Below, one piece after another: positions 7,604 to 14,917 of a DNA stretch of 20,097 nucleotides. Where the stretch lies: the IMG/VR virus record IMGVR_UViG_3300036818_000022, positions 1 through 20,097 of that record, one strand, 5' to 3'. The notes beneath the pieces were generated by a model. The model did not search any database. It had not been told where the DNA came from and was given only the letters and a program-made list of their open reading frames with translations. The position numbers and the translations under genes were made by a program. This DNA comes from a virus. Numbering within the stretch: the stretch's first letter is position 1; each line of letters begins with the position of its first letter.

Positions 7604-10126
7604 TTACATGCTCCCCGCGGTTGATTCGAGGTAGGCGTTAATGAAAGCGACTTTCCCGCTCGTCAGATAGCGAACCCTGAAAACGCGATCGCGGGAGGAT
7701 CCCAGCCGGCGCCAGATTACCCGCGTTGCATACGCGCCAGGCAGACCTGTAAGCGCGTAATGCGGGATCCCGAAAGTATGGCCGCCGTCGTCAGACCAAT
7801 CGAGGATGATAAACGGCTGAGTCTGAATTGTGGAGGCCCACACAACCACATAGCCGGTGAACGCGCCCCCAAATTTGAGCGTGACGGTATTCGTCGAGCT
7901 CACCAGCAACTGTTCCGGTTCGACGAGCAGGCCGCCGGCGTCGTAGCACTGAACCTCCACCGCGGTGGTGCCCAGGTTGTGCGTCGCGACGAAGTTCGTC
8001 TGGTTCGCGAAAGCGCCCAGATAGGCTCCCTCGATGACGACAATCGTGCCGCCGGTGACGGCCGCGCCGAAAGTGAGAACGACCTGATTAGGCCCGAGGG
8101 CGGTAAGCGTCTCAGGCTCAATCTGCAAGCCGGTTGAGTCGTAGACGTTCACGATCACTTTGACAGTGCCCAGCCCATGAGTAACCGTCGCCGAGTTGCC
8201 GCTAAAGTTCGTGGTGTAGCTGGTTTTGCCCGGGGTGCCTTTGATGACGACGACGTAGCCAGTGAACGGCGCGCCGAAAGTCAGGTTCACTGTGTTCGCG
8301 TCGATAATGTTCGTCTTTTCGGCCTCAGTCGCGATCGCGGACGCGGAGAAAACCTGGATGCAGACGGCGAGCGTCCCCAGGTTATGTTTCACAACCACGC
8401 TGGTAGTGTTGGCGAAGGCCTGCACATAGCCGTCTCCCATGACGCCCGCGCCGCCGGCGCCCGCTTCCATGTCGAGCACGAACCGGTGATAGAAAGTGTT
8501 GTTGTTCTGGAACGGTGAATTGGTCGACGTGCCGGACGGGTTCGCAAGCTGCAGCATCGGGCCGGAAACGTGCGGCGCCGCGCGCTCATGGTAGATTGGC
8601 GTGCCGACGTCGTCGTAATTCTCGGTGTCGAGGGTGTATAGCTCGCCGGTGTCCCAATCGCCTGCGATGTGCAGGCCGAAAACAAACCCGTGCGTTGCAT
8701 AGCGCGTACGGTTCAGGCGGGTGCCGTCCCACCAGCCGCGCTGATGCCAGAGCTTCTCGGTGAAATCGTAAACCCAGGTGGTGTTTTGGGAAGGGAACGA
8801 GACAACCCAGAAATCATGCCCCTGGTCGCTGTAGGCGAACGCGATCGCATCGTCGACGGATCCCCCCAGCCACCAGGCCGTTTCGACCGCATGCGTCGAG
8901 ATGCGCTCCGGAATGAAGCCGTTGGCTGCGTAGGCCATCACACGGCCGCGGGCATCCCCGCCGAGCCAAGCCACGGTGCCAGCTACCCGCGTTGGGGTGT
9001 ACTGCGCGGCCAAGCCCATTTGCACGAAGGCGCCCGCGATGCGCTGGAACGGGAACGTTGCCGCGCCCGTGTTGGCCCAGACTTCGATGGTTTTTGTGCC
9101 AAAGAGCCAAAGCTGTTCGTGGTCGGCGAGCAACGCGAGGATGTTATCCGGGTAGGCTTCTTTTTCGGCGAAGTCGAGCGGGTTCCAGCTATTTCCGTTG
9201 AGTACGGCCGAAATCTGAAACTTATTGGTGAAGGCCTTCGAGACGATGTAATAACCGTCGAGATAAGCCCCCGTCCCTGCATCCACTTGAAACTGCGAGC
9301 GATATCCCACATTGCTCTGCGTGCCAGCGGACGTCGTTAGCACCAGCGCAGTGGGGCTTGTCACGCTCGCAACCGTGTAATAAACGCCGTTGATGATGAT
9401 CGTATTGCCGACGTTTGAGGCGTCGAACTTATCGCCGGAAACCCAGGTGACGGCCGTGCCGGACGTGTCTACCGCGCCGATGCCGTTCGAGAACCAGGCC
9501 GGCTGTGCGCCGCCGGGCCCGTTGTAAGTCGCGTTGCTCAGCGTGCCGGCGGACGCGGTCAGCACCAGGGCCGTGGAGCTGGTTACGGTGGCAATCGTGT
9601 AGCTAGTCCCGTTGAGGACGATCACCTGGCCGGCCGCGTCCGCGGGGAAAGGATCGCCGGAAACCCAAGTGACGTTAACACCGGTGACATTCACGATACC
9701 GGTGTTTGTGGCCCAGTCGACAGGGACGCTTCCACTTCCGCCAGGGCCGCCGCCGTCGATGTAGGCGTTTCCCGCCGACACGATCATGAGCTGGGTGCCG
9801 TTCTCGAACATCAGAACGGGCGAATTAGACGCGTCATTGCCGACGTTGCCGCGGACGTTGAAGGTGCCATCGTCGAACACCTGGTAATAGGTGTCGCCGG
9901 CGACGACAAACAGCGCGTCCTCGCCGACGAAGATGCCGCGGACGGGCGACGTGGGCAAGGTGGTAAATGCGGCGCTCCCGGGCGCGTTCATGAGCGCGGC
10001 GCGGTTCTTTGCCGTGCCGCTCTCGGCCGACTCAAAGTACAGATTGACGCAGGTATCCGCCGCCAGATTTGGCGTGAGTGCGGCGTAACTTCCGCCGACG
10101 AAATTGTCAAAGGTCTGGGCGCCCAT
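7604..10126 (-). CDS. gp10-like tail hub (packaged DNA stabilisation) protein with two repeat-module insertions
   Basis: 840 residues from ATG at 10126; the 46-base gap upstream shows no clear Shine-Dalgarno. Residues 1-135 match the start of P22 gp10-type hubs: FVGGSYAALTPNLAADTCVN, LYFESAESGTAKNRAAL, PVRGIF, YYQVFDDGTFNVRG. The core at about 277-560 has the beta-propeller-like strings LLADHEQLWLFGTKTIEVW, AWLGGDARGRVMAYAANGF and WVYDFTEKLWHQRGWW. The end (769-840) has LDWSDDGGHTFG and RVIWRRLGSSRDRVFRVRY, again typical. P22 gp10 has about 472 residues. The excess is explained by two insertions: two module A units at about 141-276 and three module B units at about 567-765; without them roughly 500 residues remain. 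The hub joins the adaptor ring to the needle and tailspikes. It follows the three adaptor genes, as expected. Confidence 0.82.
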   Translation of the reverse strand: MGAQTFDNFVGGSYAALTPNLAADTCVNLYFESAESGTAKNRAALMNAPGSAAFTTLPTSPVRGIFVGEDALFVVAGDTYYQVFDDGTFNVRGNVGNDASNSPVLMFENGTQLMIVSAGNAYIDGGGPGGSGSVPVDWATNTGIVNVTGVNVTWVSGDPFPADAAGQVIVLNGTSYTIATVTSSTALVLTASAGTLSNATYNGPGGAQPAWFSNGIGAVDTSGTAVTWVSGDKFDASNVGNTIIINGVYYTVASVTSPTALVLTTSAGTQSNVGYRSQFQVDAGTGAYLDGYYIVSKAFTNKFQISAVLNGNSWNPLDFAEKEAYPDNILALLADHEQLWLFGTKTIEVWANTGAATFPFQRIAGAFVQMGLAAQYTPTRVAGTVAWLGGDARGRVMAYAANGFIPERISTHAVETAWWLGGSVDDAIAFAYSDQGHDFWVVSFPSQNTTWVYDFTEKLWHQRGWWDGTRLNRTRYATHGFVFGLHIAGDWDTGELYTLDTENYDDVGTPIYHERAAPHVSGPMLQLANPSGTSTNSPFQNNNTFYHRFVLDMEAGAGGAGVMGDGYVQAFANTTSVVVKHNLGTLAVCIQVFSASAIATEAEKTNIIDANTVNLTFGAPFTGYVVVIKGTPGKTSYTTNFSGNSATVTHGLGTVKVIVNVYDSTGLQIEPETLTALGPNQVVLTFGAAVTGGTIVVIEGAYLGAFANQTNFVATHNLGTTAVEVQCYDAGGLLVEPEQLLVSSTNTVTLKFGGAFTGYVVVWASTIQTQPFIILDWSDDGGHTFGIPHYALTGLPGAYATRVIWRRLGSSRDRVFRVRYLTSGKVAFINAYLESTAGSM
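7832..8428 (-). repeat. Module B array, three copies in the tail hub
   Basis: Three tandem 64-66-residue units lie at about 8237-8428, 8027-8224 and 7832-8023. Each starts VxHNLGT or VTHGLGT, continues VxVxVYDxxGLxxEPExL in the better copies, and ends VxLTFGAxFTGYVVV. They are inserted just before the conserved hub C-terminus. A fourth copy ends the collagen-like protein. Confidence 0.82.
9302..9700 (-). repeat. Module A array, two copies in the tail hub
   Basis: Two units lie at about 9521-9700 and 9302-9484, each with VTWVSGD, a GxxIxxNGxxYTxAxVTS strand pair and TALVLTxSAGTxSN. They interrupt the hub after the conserved N-terminal region. The third copy lies in the receptor-binding-type gene at 5994-6176. 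Similarity is visible in the DNA as well as in the protein. Confidence 0.82.
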
Positions 10127-10172
10127 TAAAAGCTGGTAATTGCCTGTCGAAGAGTACTAGCGGAATCGTCTT

Positions 10173-10910
10173 TCAGCGGATGTATGAGCCAGTCAAGTAG
10201 CTCCAGCCGCCGCCGTACTTGTTGCCGGTGATTGCGCCGTCGCAGAGGAGCACGGGCGCCGGCGCGTTGAGGGACTGGATATACATCTTCGATTCCTTGG
10301 CCATGGCGAGCACGTCCTCACGGACTTCCTTCTGCCACTCCGGAGCGAGTCGCACGGCGAGGTTGTAGCGGATCGCGTCCTCATAGCCCGGCGGGAACGA
10401 TAGCGAGTCGTCGAGCTGTCCGGAGGTGAAATTGCCCGTCAGCGCCTGCCAGGTATAGAGAATCAGCGGAATAGTGATGGTCGGAATCGGCCACAAACTG
10501 AGGTTCGCGTTGGGGTACGCGTTGTCGTTGTAGATGCCGGTGGGAATCGGGCTGGTGATGTTCTTAATCCGCAAGTCTTCCCACTCGCGTGTGGTCATCA
10601 TCCCGAGGGGGAGCTCCGGGTCATACTGGCCGTTTGGTGTGTACAGCACCGCGGCGCGGTCAATGCGGATCGGCCGCGGCGCGTCGAAGTCCGGCGCGCC
10701 AGGCCCGATCTGATAGGTCTGTTGGTTCGCGACCAGGTTATAGGTGTTGCGCTGAATGTCGAAGATATTTAGCCGGTCGATCGACCAGCTTGAAATCATG
10801 GCATTCAGCACCACGAGCGAATCGGTGATGTCGTCGACGTTCGGCCCTTGCCCTTCGCGCAGCACGCCGACAAGACGAAAGCTCGAGCGGACGAGGTCGC
10901 GCAGCGTCAC
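10173..10910 (-). CDS. Head-to-tail adaptor, gp4-like, third paralogue
   Basis: 245 residues from GTG at 10910, which overlaps the previous TGA as GTGA. N-terminal helices, DLVRSSFRLVGVLREGQG then LNAMISSWSIDRLNIFD, match the start of P22 gp4 (DLVRAALRKLGV..., then the alpha helix with A.W). The rest follows the pattern shared with its two upstream paralogues: YQIGPGAPDFDAPRPIRIDR, W near 130, GIYNDNAYPNANLSLWPIP, ILYTWQAL, LSFPPGYEDAIRYNLAVRLA. The C-terminus is its own (GNKYGGGWSYLTGSYIR). gp4 forms the dodecameric ring under the portal and plugs onto gp10; this copy lies next to the gp10-like gene. P22 gp4 is about 166 residues, so all three copies have an extra central beta region. Confidence 0.78.
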   Translation of the reverse strand: MTLRDLVRSSFRLVGVLREGQGPNVDDITDSLVVLNAMISSWSIDRLNIFDIQRNTYNLVANQQTYQIGPGAPDFDAPRPIRIDRAAVLYTPNGQYDPELPLGMMTTREWEDLRIKNITSPIPTGIYNDNAYPNANLSLWPIPTITIPLILYTWQALTGNFTSGQLDDSLSFPPGYEDAIRYNLAVRLAPEWQKEVREDVLAMAKESKMYIQSLNAPAPVLLCDGAITGNKYGGGWSYLTGSYIR

Positions 10911-11614
10911 TGCTTGTTGCCTTTCGTGCCCTGGTTCTCAGCGGCGGTCTGGTTGGCAATGTCGTCTTGGGGAATCATGCGGGCATTGAGTGCTTCGATG
11001 GCGGCCTTGCTGCCCTCGGCAATCGTCAGGACGGCCGCGGGGATTTGGAGCCCAAACGCGGCGCCGATCTCAACGGCCAGGTTATAGCTGAGGGCGCGGA
11101 GATAGCCCGGGGGCATCGCGAGAGTGTCACCGAGCGTCGCGAACTGAGTAAACGGCGTCCAGGTGTAAATCTCGAGGTGCGTGTTTGTCGCCGGCGTCGG
11201 GAACAGGTAGATAGTCGCGAGCGGGAAGGCCTGATCGTAATAGAGCTTTTTGGGGATGATCGACTGATCCCCGTAGGTCTCTTGAGAGGCCCACTCGTTC
11301 TGTCCGATGATTTTCATCGGGAACCGAGCCGAGGCGCCTTCGACGGTCGCGACAATGTTCGCGGATTCGATCGCGGTGGGCCGCGCCGCGTTGAACACGC
11401 CGCCCGTGCCGATGGTGTAGCTCTCGGTTCCCGCGGTGAGCGCGTACGTCGCGGCCTGCACGGTGAAAACGGTGAGCCGCTTCGTGCTCCACGAATCGAG
11501 CATGTTATTCGCGAGGCCCATTACGACGCCGGATTCAGCGGCGCCGGCGGACCGGCCCGCGCCAAGGCGGCCGACAAGAGTGAGGCTTTGGTTAACGAGG
11601 TCTTGAACTGTCAT
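10907..11614 (-). CDS. Head-to-tail adaptor, gp4-like, second paralogue
   Basis: 235 residues from ATG at 11614, nine bases after the previous stop, with AAGGA (overlapping that stop) seven bases upstream. The pattern is shared with both neighbours: DLVNQSLTLVGRLGAGRS, ANNMLDSWSTKRLTVF, YTIGTGGVFNAARPTAIES, KKLYYDQAFPLATIYLFPTP, LEIYTWTPFTQF, LAMPPGYLRALSYNLAVEIG. The C-terminus is short and polar (AENQGTKGNKQ). It overlaps the third copy by four bases, so the three copies form one translational unit. No cysteine. Ring-forming adaptor function is inferred from gp4; which ring position this copy occupies cannot be told. Confidence 0.78.
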   Translation of the reverse strand: MTVQDLVNQSLTLVGRLGAGRSAGAAESGVVMGLANNMLDSWSTKRLTVFTVQAATYALTAGTESYTIGTGGVFNAARPTAIESANIVATVEGASARFPMKIIGQNEWASQETYGDQSIIPKKLYYDQAFPLATIYLFPTPATNTHLEIYTWTPFTQFATLGDTLAMPPGYLRALSYNLAVEIGAAFGLQIPAAVLTIAEGSKAAIEALNARMIPQDDIANQTAAENQGTKGNKQ

Positions 11615-11623
11615 GGAGGTTCC

Positions 11624-12340
11624 TTACTGTTGGGGCTGAACGGGCGCCGGCGCCGGCGGCAAATCGGAGGGCTCTTTGCCCATGGCGTTGGAGGTGTTGA
11701 GCGCGATCACTTCCGCCTTAGCCTTTGCGGCGGCATCGGCGAGGCCCGCCGCGGCGGCCTGCGCCTGGCTGCCGTATTCGGGCGCCAGGTCGATCGCGAG
11801 CGCGTATACGAGCGCCCGGAAGTAGGGCGGCGGCATTGAGAACGTGTCGGTGATCGCCGAGAACTGCTGGAGCTGCTGCCAGAGATAAAGATCGAGCGTT
11901 GGGGCGCCGCCGGTGCCGCTGGGGATCGGCCAGATATTGAGGTTGGCGAGCGGAAAGGCGTTGTCGTTGTACAGCACTTTCGGCAGGCGGCCGGTGAGGG
12001 ATTTTTCCTCGATCTCGGCCCAGTCCTTCGCGCCCACGATTTTGATCTCGTGGCGCAACGTGTCGGGCGTGATGATGCCGGCTTTCTCGATCTTCAGCGG
12101 GCGCGAGGTATTGAAGTTGCCGCCGGTGCCGATGGTGTAGGTCTGCTGGGTCGCGACTAACGAGCCCTGGAAATTGACGATCTGGTAGATGGTGGCTTGT
12201 TCAGCGCTCCACGCTTCCATCAGCGCGTTGACGGACTGCAGCGCGTCGGTGTTCTCGTCGCTATTGGGAGTTTCCCCGGCCGCGAGCACGCCGATTTTAC
12301 GAAGGGCTGAATTGATGAGGTCAGAGCAAAGGTAAGACAT
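11624..12340 (-). CDS. Head-to-tail adaptor, gp4-like, first paralogue
   Basis: 238 residues from ATG at 12340 with GGAG six bases upstream, itself preceded by a hairpin. Its N-terminus, DLINSALRKIGVLAAGETPN then VNALMEAWSAEQATIYQ, is the closest of the three to P22 gp4 (RAALRKLGV, EAMMAEW). It continues YTIGTGGNFNTSRPLKIEKA, PKVLYNDNAFPLANLNIWPI, LDLYLWQQLQQF, FSMPPPYFRALVYALAIDLA. The C-terminal tail is Ala-rich, then Pro-rich (LPPAPAPVQPQQ). Being first in the cluster and most gp4-like, it is the best candidate for the copy that touches the portal, but this is inference. Confidence 0.8.
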   Translation of the reverse strand: MSYLCSDLINSALRKIGVLAAGETPNSDENTDALQSVNALMEAWSAEQATIYQIVNFQGSLVATQQTYTIGTGGNFNTSRPLKIEKAGIITPDTLRHEIKIVGAKDWAEIEEKSLTGRLPKVLYNDNAFPLANLNIWPIPSGTGGAPTLDLYLWQQLQQFSAITDTFSMPPPYFRALVYALAIDLAPEYGSQAQAAAAGLADAAAKAKAEVIALNTSNAMGKEPSDLPPAPAPVQPQQ

Positions 12341-12344
12341 GAGT

Positions 12345-12363
12345 TCTCCGCGTCTCGCGACGC
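12345..12363 (-). promoter_or_regulatory. Hairpin with GNRA-type loop next to the Shine-Dalgarno of adaptor 1
   Basis: On the minus strand GCGTC-GCGA-GACGC (12350-12363) forms a five-pair GC-rich stem with a GCGA loop. It is followed at once by GGAG and then ATG at 12340. The layout repeats that before the coat and gp7-like genes. No U-tract follows, so it is not a terminator. The rest of the 50-base gap (12341-12390) shows no convincing promoter. Confidence 0.5.
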
Positions 12364-12390
12364 TGATGTGAATTAATCGATCGGGTTAAC

Positions 12391-12645
12391 TTACGCGCCC
12401 GCGGGCCAGACGCCGACGTGCGCGGCCCAGAGTTCAGGGTCAAGAGTGGACTGATACTCTCTCACCAGGCCGACGACGGCGCATACATCCTCAACAGGCT
12501 TTGGCCAGGGCATCCGCCCGCCACGCCAGAGCCATGAAATAACTCCAGTCGCCGCGATCGGCCTGCCGGGGTGATTCGCCGCCGCTTCCTCGCGCGCCTT
12601 CGCTTTCAGGTAACGCGCCAGGCGCTTTTCAGAAGCTGCAGACAT
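12391..12645 (-). CDS. Small hypothetical protein between fibre cluster and adaptors
   Basis: 84 residues from ATG at 12645, which overlaps the previous TAA as TAATG; no Shine-Dalgarno is visible, so translation is probably coupled. The first 30 residues are a basic, Ala-rich helix (KRLARYLKAKAREEAAANH). The rest has several tryptophans (ISWLWRGG, ELWAAHVGVW) and one cysteine. There is no signal peptide, in contrast to the gene just before it. I do not recognise the family. Codon usage looks like its neighbours and the overlap argues it is real. Confidence 0.6.
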   Translation of the reverse strand: MSAASEKRLARYLKAKAREEAAANHPGRPIAATGVISWLWRGGRMPWPKPVEDVCAVVGLVREYQSTLDPELWAAHVGVWPAGA

Positions 12646-13136
12646 TAGTGGCGATACAAGACTAAGAGCACGTCGCCAGGTTGCGGAATCGACGCAGTGT
12701 TAAAGGTGATGCTCGAGCCGGAAAGCACGTAGTCAGCAGAGGCGCCGGCCGTCTGCAGCAGCCCGTTTTTGAAAATCTGGAGACTCGCCGCGGGATTCGG
12801 GGCAGCTACCAGGGTGAACGTCGCGTTAACGCCGTCGATCGCGCCGCCGGGTACTTCCCCATCTACGAAGACAGGCGCCGGCGCCGGCGTGGCCAGCAGG
12901 CGCAAGGTCGGGGGTGTGGTGGTTGTGTCGAGCTTGAACGCCGAAGCGTCAATCTGCGCGCAAATCGTTTGTGTCGAGACGGAGCCGGCGCCCGGGAGCT
13001 TAACCGGCGAGCCCATCACCACCACAATCGCGTTTACGCCGGCGGGGCATATCTTGACCTGCGCGGCGTCCAGGGTCGTTGCGTTCTGCGCGAACAACGA
13101 AACAGCAAAAAGCGAGAGCGAGAGGATTTTGAGCAT
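12645..13136 (-). CDS. Secreted small protein with C-terminal phage fibre-type domain
   Basis: 163 residues from ATG at 13136, six bases after the previous stop. MLKILSLSLFAVSLFAQ is a signal peptide with probable cleavage near FA/Q. Residues 20-90 contain two cysteines (KICPAG, TICAQ) that could pair, then a Thr/Pro/Ala linker. Residues about 95-163 carry GAIDGVNATFTLVAAPNPAA, LQIFKNGLLQ, ADYVLSGSSITF and PQPGDVLLVLYR. I know this pattern as a widespread small beta domain at the ends of phage neck or tail fibre proteins. Export of such a domain is unusual. It may decorate the virion or the cell surface; neither is shown here. Confidence 0.7.
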   Translation of the reverse strand: MLKILSLSLFAVSLFAQNATTLDAAQVKICPAGVNAIVVVMGSPVKLPGAGSVSTQTICAQIDASAFKLDTTTTPPTLRLLATPAPAPVFVDGEVPGGAIDGVNATFTLVAAPNPAASLQIFKNGLLQTAGASADYVLSGSSITFNTASIPQPGDVLLVLYRH

Positions 13137-13142
13137 AGAATT

Positions 13143-14909
13143 TTACCGGAGAATGTTTCCGCCGCGGAAGGTCAACGCGGGAGTCGAGGAAGTGGTCAGG
13201 TAGGAAGCAGCGCCAAGGTCGACGGCTGCGCCGTGGCGTGCAAGATTGCCTTGGTAATCAATTAGACCGAGGTCGATGGCTTCAATCCAGGGGTCAACGC
13301 CAGTCCCGATCGCGACTGATCCTGGCGAGAGGTCAAGATAGTGCATCGAGATGCCGCTGGGTAAAAACCCTCCTGTCGGAGGTGAAAACCCCAAAAAATT
13401 CAGGAACCCGGCATCAGAAACGAGCCCGTAATTAATTCCGCTCAGTGTCTCGAAGCCGAGAGCCTGCCATCCTGCTAAAGAAGTCGTGTTTACGTAAGAG
13501 CTGCCTGTATCGTTCGATATTAGGAGCGAGCCGGAAGAAGCATCGTAGAGATTCTGGAGAATAACGGGAGAGCCAAGATGAGTGGGGTTCGATGCGGTAT
13601 TAGCATGATAGATCGCGATGCCTCCCGTGACTTTGAAAATGTTATCGAGTATCTGGACATTCAGGCTGGAAGTGCCGCCGGCCCAAGTTTCCCAATTGAT
13701 CGCTGAAGGTACGCCGACGGCAGCGCTGTCTATATAAATTGAATTGTTGAATATCGGAACTCCATTCAACGCCCCGCCGAGCCTGATGGCCCCCTGCTCA
13801 GACGTGCCCCCAGTATTGTTCCCGCGCACATCGTTGTAACTGACGTTGTGGTGAATGCGTGCATTTGAAGTGAATCCGCCGTACGACCCAACCTGGATGG
13901 CTGAGCCGACGTTGTTATAGCTAAGGTTGTATGCGACATCTCCGTTTTGCGTGTCCTGGTCGATATCAATTGCCGACCCGTCAAAATGCGTCGAGCATCG
14001 TGTGTTGGCGATCTCATTATTGGAGATCCTGAAGTTTCTGCTGCTGGCGAGACCTATGGCGGTCGATCCTCCGAACGTGAGTCCGGACTGTGCCCCGCCA
14101 AAGCCGGCGATGCCAGAGAGATAGTTTCGCTCGATCGTAATGCCGGTGACGTTGCCGACGTCGATCCCTCCTGCTTCGGTCTTTCCCGAACCATGGACAC
14201 CTCCCGTTCCGGACTGTGGATCTCCCGGAATGTTGGTCACGGTGTTGTACCCGATATAGACGTTCGTCGTCTGATTCACCGGACCTCCAGCATTCGCGTT
14301 GTACCCCAGAACATTGATTCCGAACGACAGGTCGTTCGTCACTGAATTATTGGAGATCCGGACGCCGCTGTATCCGAGCGTGCTTGCGGAAGCGGCATAG
14401 CCCACCACAATCCCGTACCAAAAGCCGGATACCGAATTGCCGGAGATATCGATGCTGCGCAGTTGGTTTCCACTTGTACGAGTAGAAAGGATGAATATGC
14501 CCGTTCCTCCGTTCAGCACGGTGATGTTCGGTTCAGTCCCGGTCCAGCCGGATCCGACCAAGGCGAGGTTGGAAACCTTAAGGAACTCGCAGTTGGTACA
14601 GTCAAGCCCGTCTCCGGTTCCCCCGTTAATGGTTGCCTTTCCCGTTCCGTAGCTGCCCACGGTGATCGGCGCGGCGGCTGATCCAGTTACCGAAAGGGAA
14701 ATCGTGCCACTAAAAGTGTCTCCACCGTGGAACAAGATGGAATCCCCGGCGCTATAAGCGCCCGCATTGACCTTCGCGATTGTCTGCCAGGGGACTGAGG
14801 AAGAAGTGCCGTTATTGGCGTCCGCTCCGGAATTCGAAACATAATACGTCGCAGCCAAAACTGGCTGGCAAGCCAACAGCAGAACTAAAAACTTCAGGAT
14901 GTTTCCCAT
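13143..14909 (-). CDS. Secreted right-handed parallel beta-helix protein (tailspike or pectate-lyase fold)
   Basis: 588 residues from ATG at 14909, eight bases after the previous stop, with no clear Shine-Dalgarno. MGNILKFLVLLLACQPVLA is a signal peptide; LLAC at 11-14 also resembles a lipobox, so either ordinary cleavage after VLA or lipidation at Cys14 is possible. The mature start (TYYVSNSGADANNG, then PWQTIAKVNAG and GDSILFHGGDTFSG) is typical of secreted beta-helix proteins. Then come repeating rungs with asparagine turns: ISNNSVTND, YIGYNTVTN, IERNYLSG, ISNNEIANT, HHNVSYNDV, LDNIFKVTG. No catalytic residues can be assigned. P22's own tailspike is a beta-helix that cuts O-antigen, but it has no signal peptide and lies elsewhere. 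Candidate roles are glycan binding or cleavage at the envelope. Confidence 0.75.
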   Translation of the reverse strand: MGNILKFLVLLLACQPVLAATYYVSNSGADANNGTSSSVPWQTIAKVNAGAYSAGDSILFHGGDTFSGTISLSVTGSAAAPITVGSYGTGKATINGGTGDGLDCTNCEFLKVSNLALVGSGWTGTEPNITVLNGGTGIFILSTRTSGNQLRSIDISGNSVSGFWYGIVVGYAASASTLGYSGVRISNNSVTNDLSFGINVLGYNANAGGPVNQTTNVYIGYNTVTNIPGDPQSGTGGVHGSGKTEAGGIDVGNVTGITIERNYLSGIAGFGGAQSGLTFGGSTAIGLASSRNFRISNNEIANTRCSTHFDGSAIDIDQDTQNGDVAYNLSYNNVGSAIQVGSYGGFTSNARIHHNVSYNDVRGNNTGGTSEQGAIRLGGALNGVPIFNNSIYIDSAAVGVPSAINWETWAGGTSSLNVQILDNIFKVTGGIAIYHANTASNPTHLGSPVILQNLYDASSGSLLISNDTGSSYVNTTSLAGWQALGFETLSGINYGLVSDAGFLNFLGFSPPTGGFLPSGISMHYLDLSPGSVAIGTGVDPWIEAIDLGLIDYQGNLARHGAAVDLGAASYLTTSSTPALTFRGGNILR

Positions 14910-14917
14910 TTGATGTT

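Noticed and set aside
5787-10126. Diversity-generating retroelement acting on the fibre genes
   Set aside because: No reverse transcriptase or template/variable repeat pair with adenine-specific changes is visible; repeat differences are not restricted to adenines.
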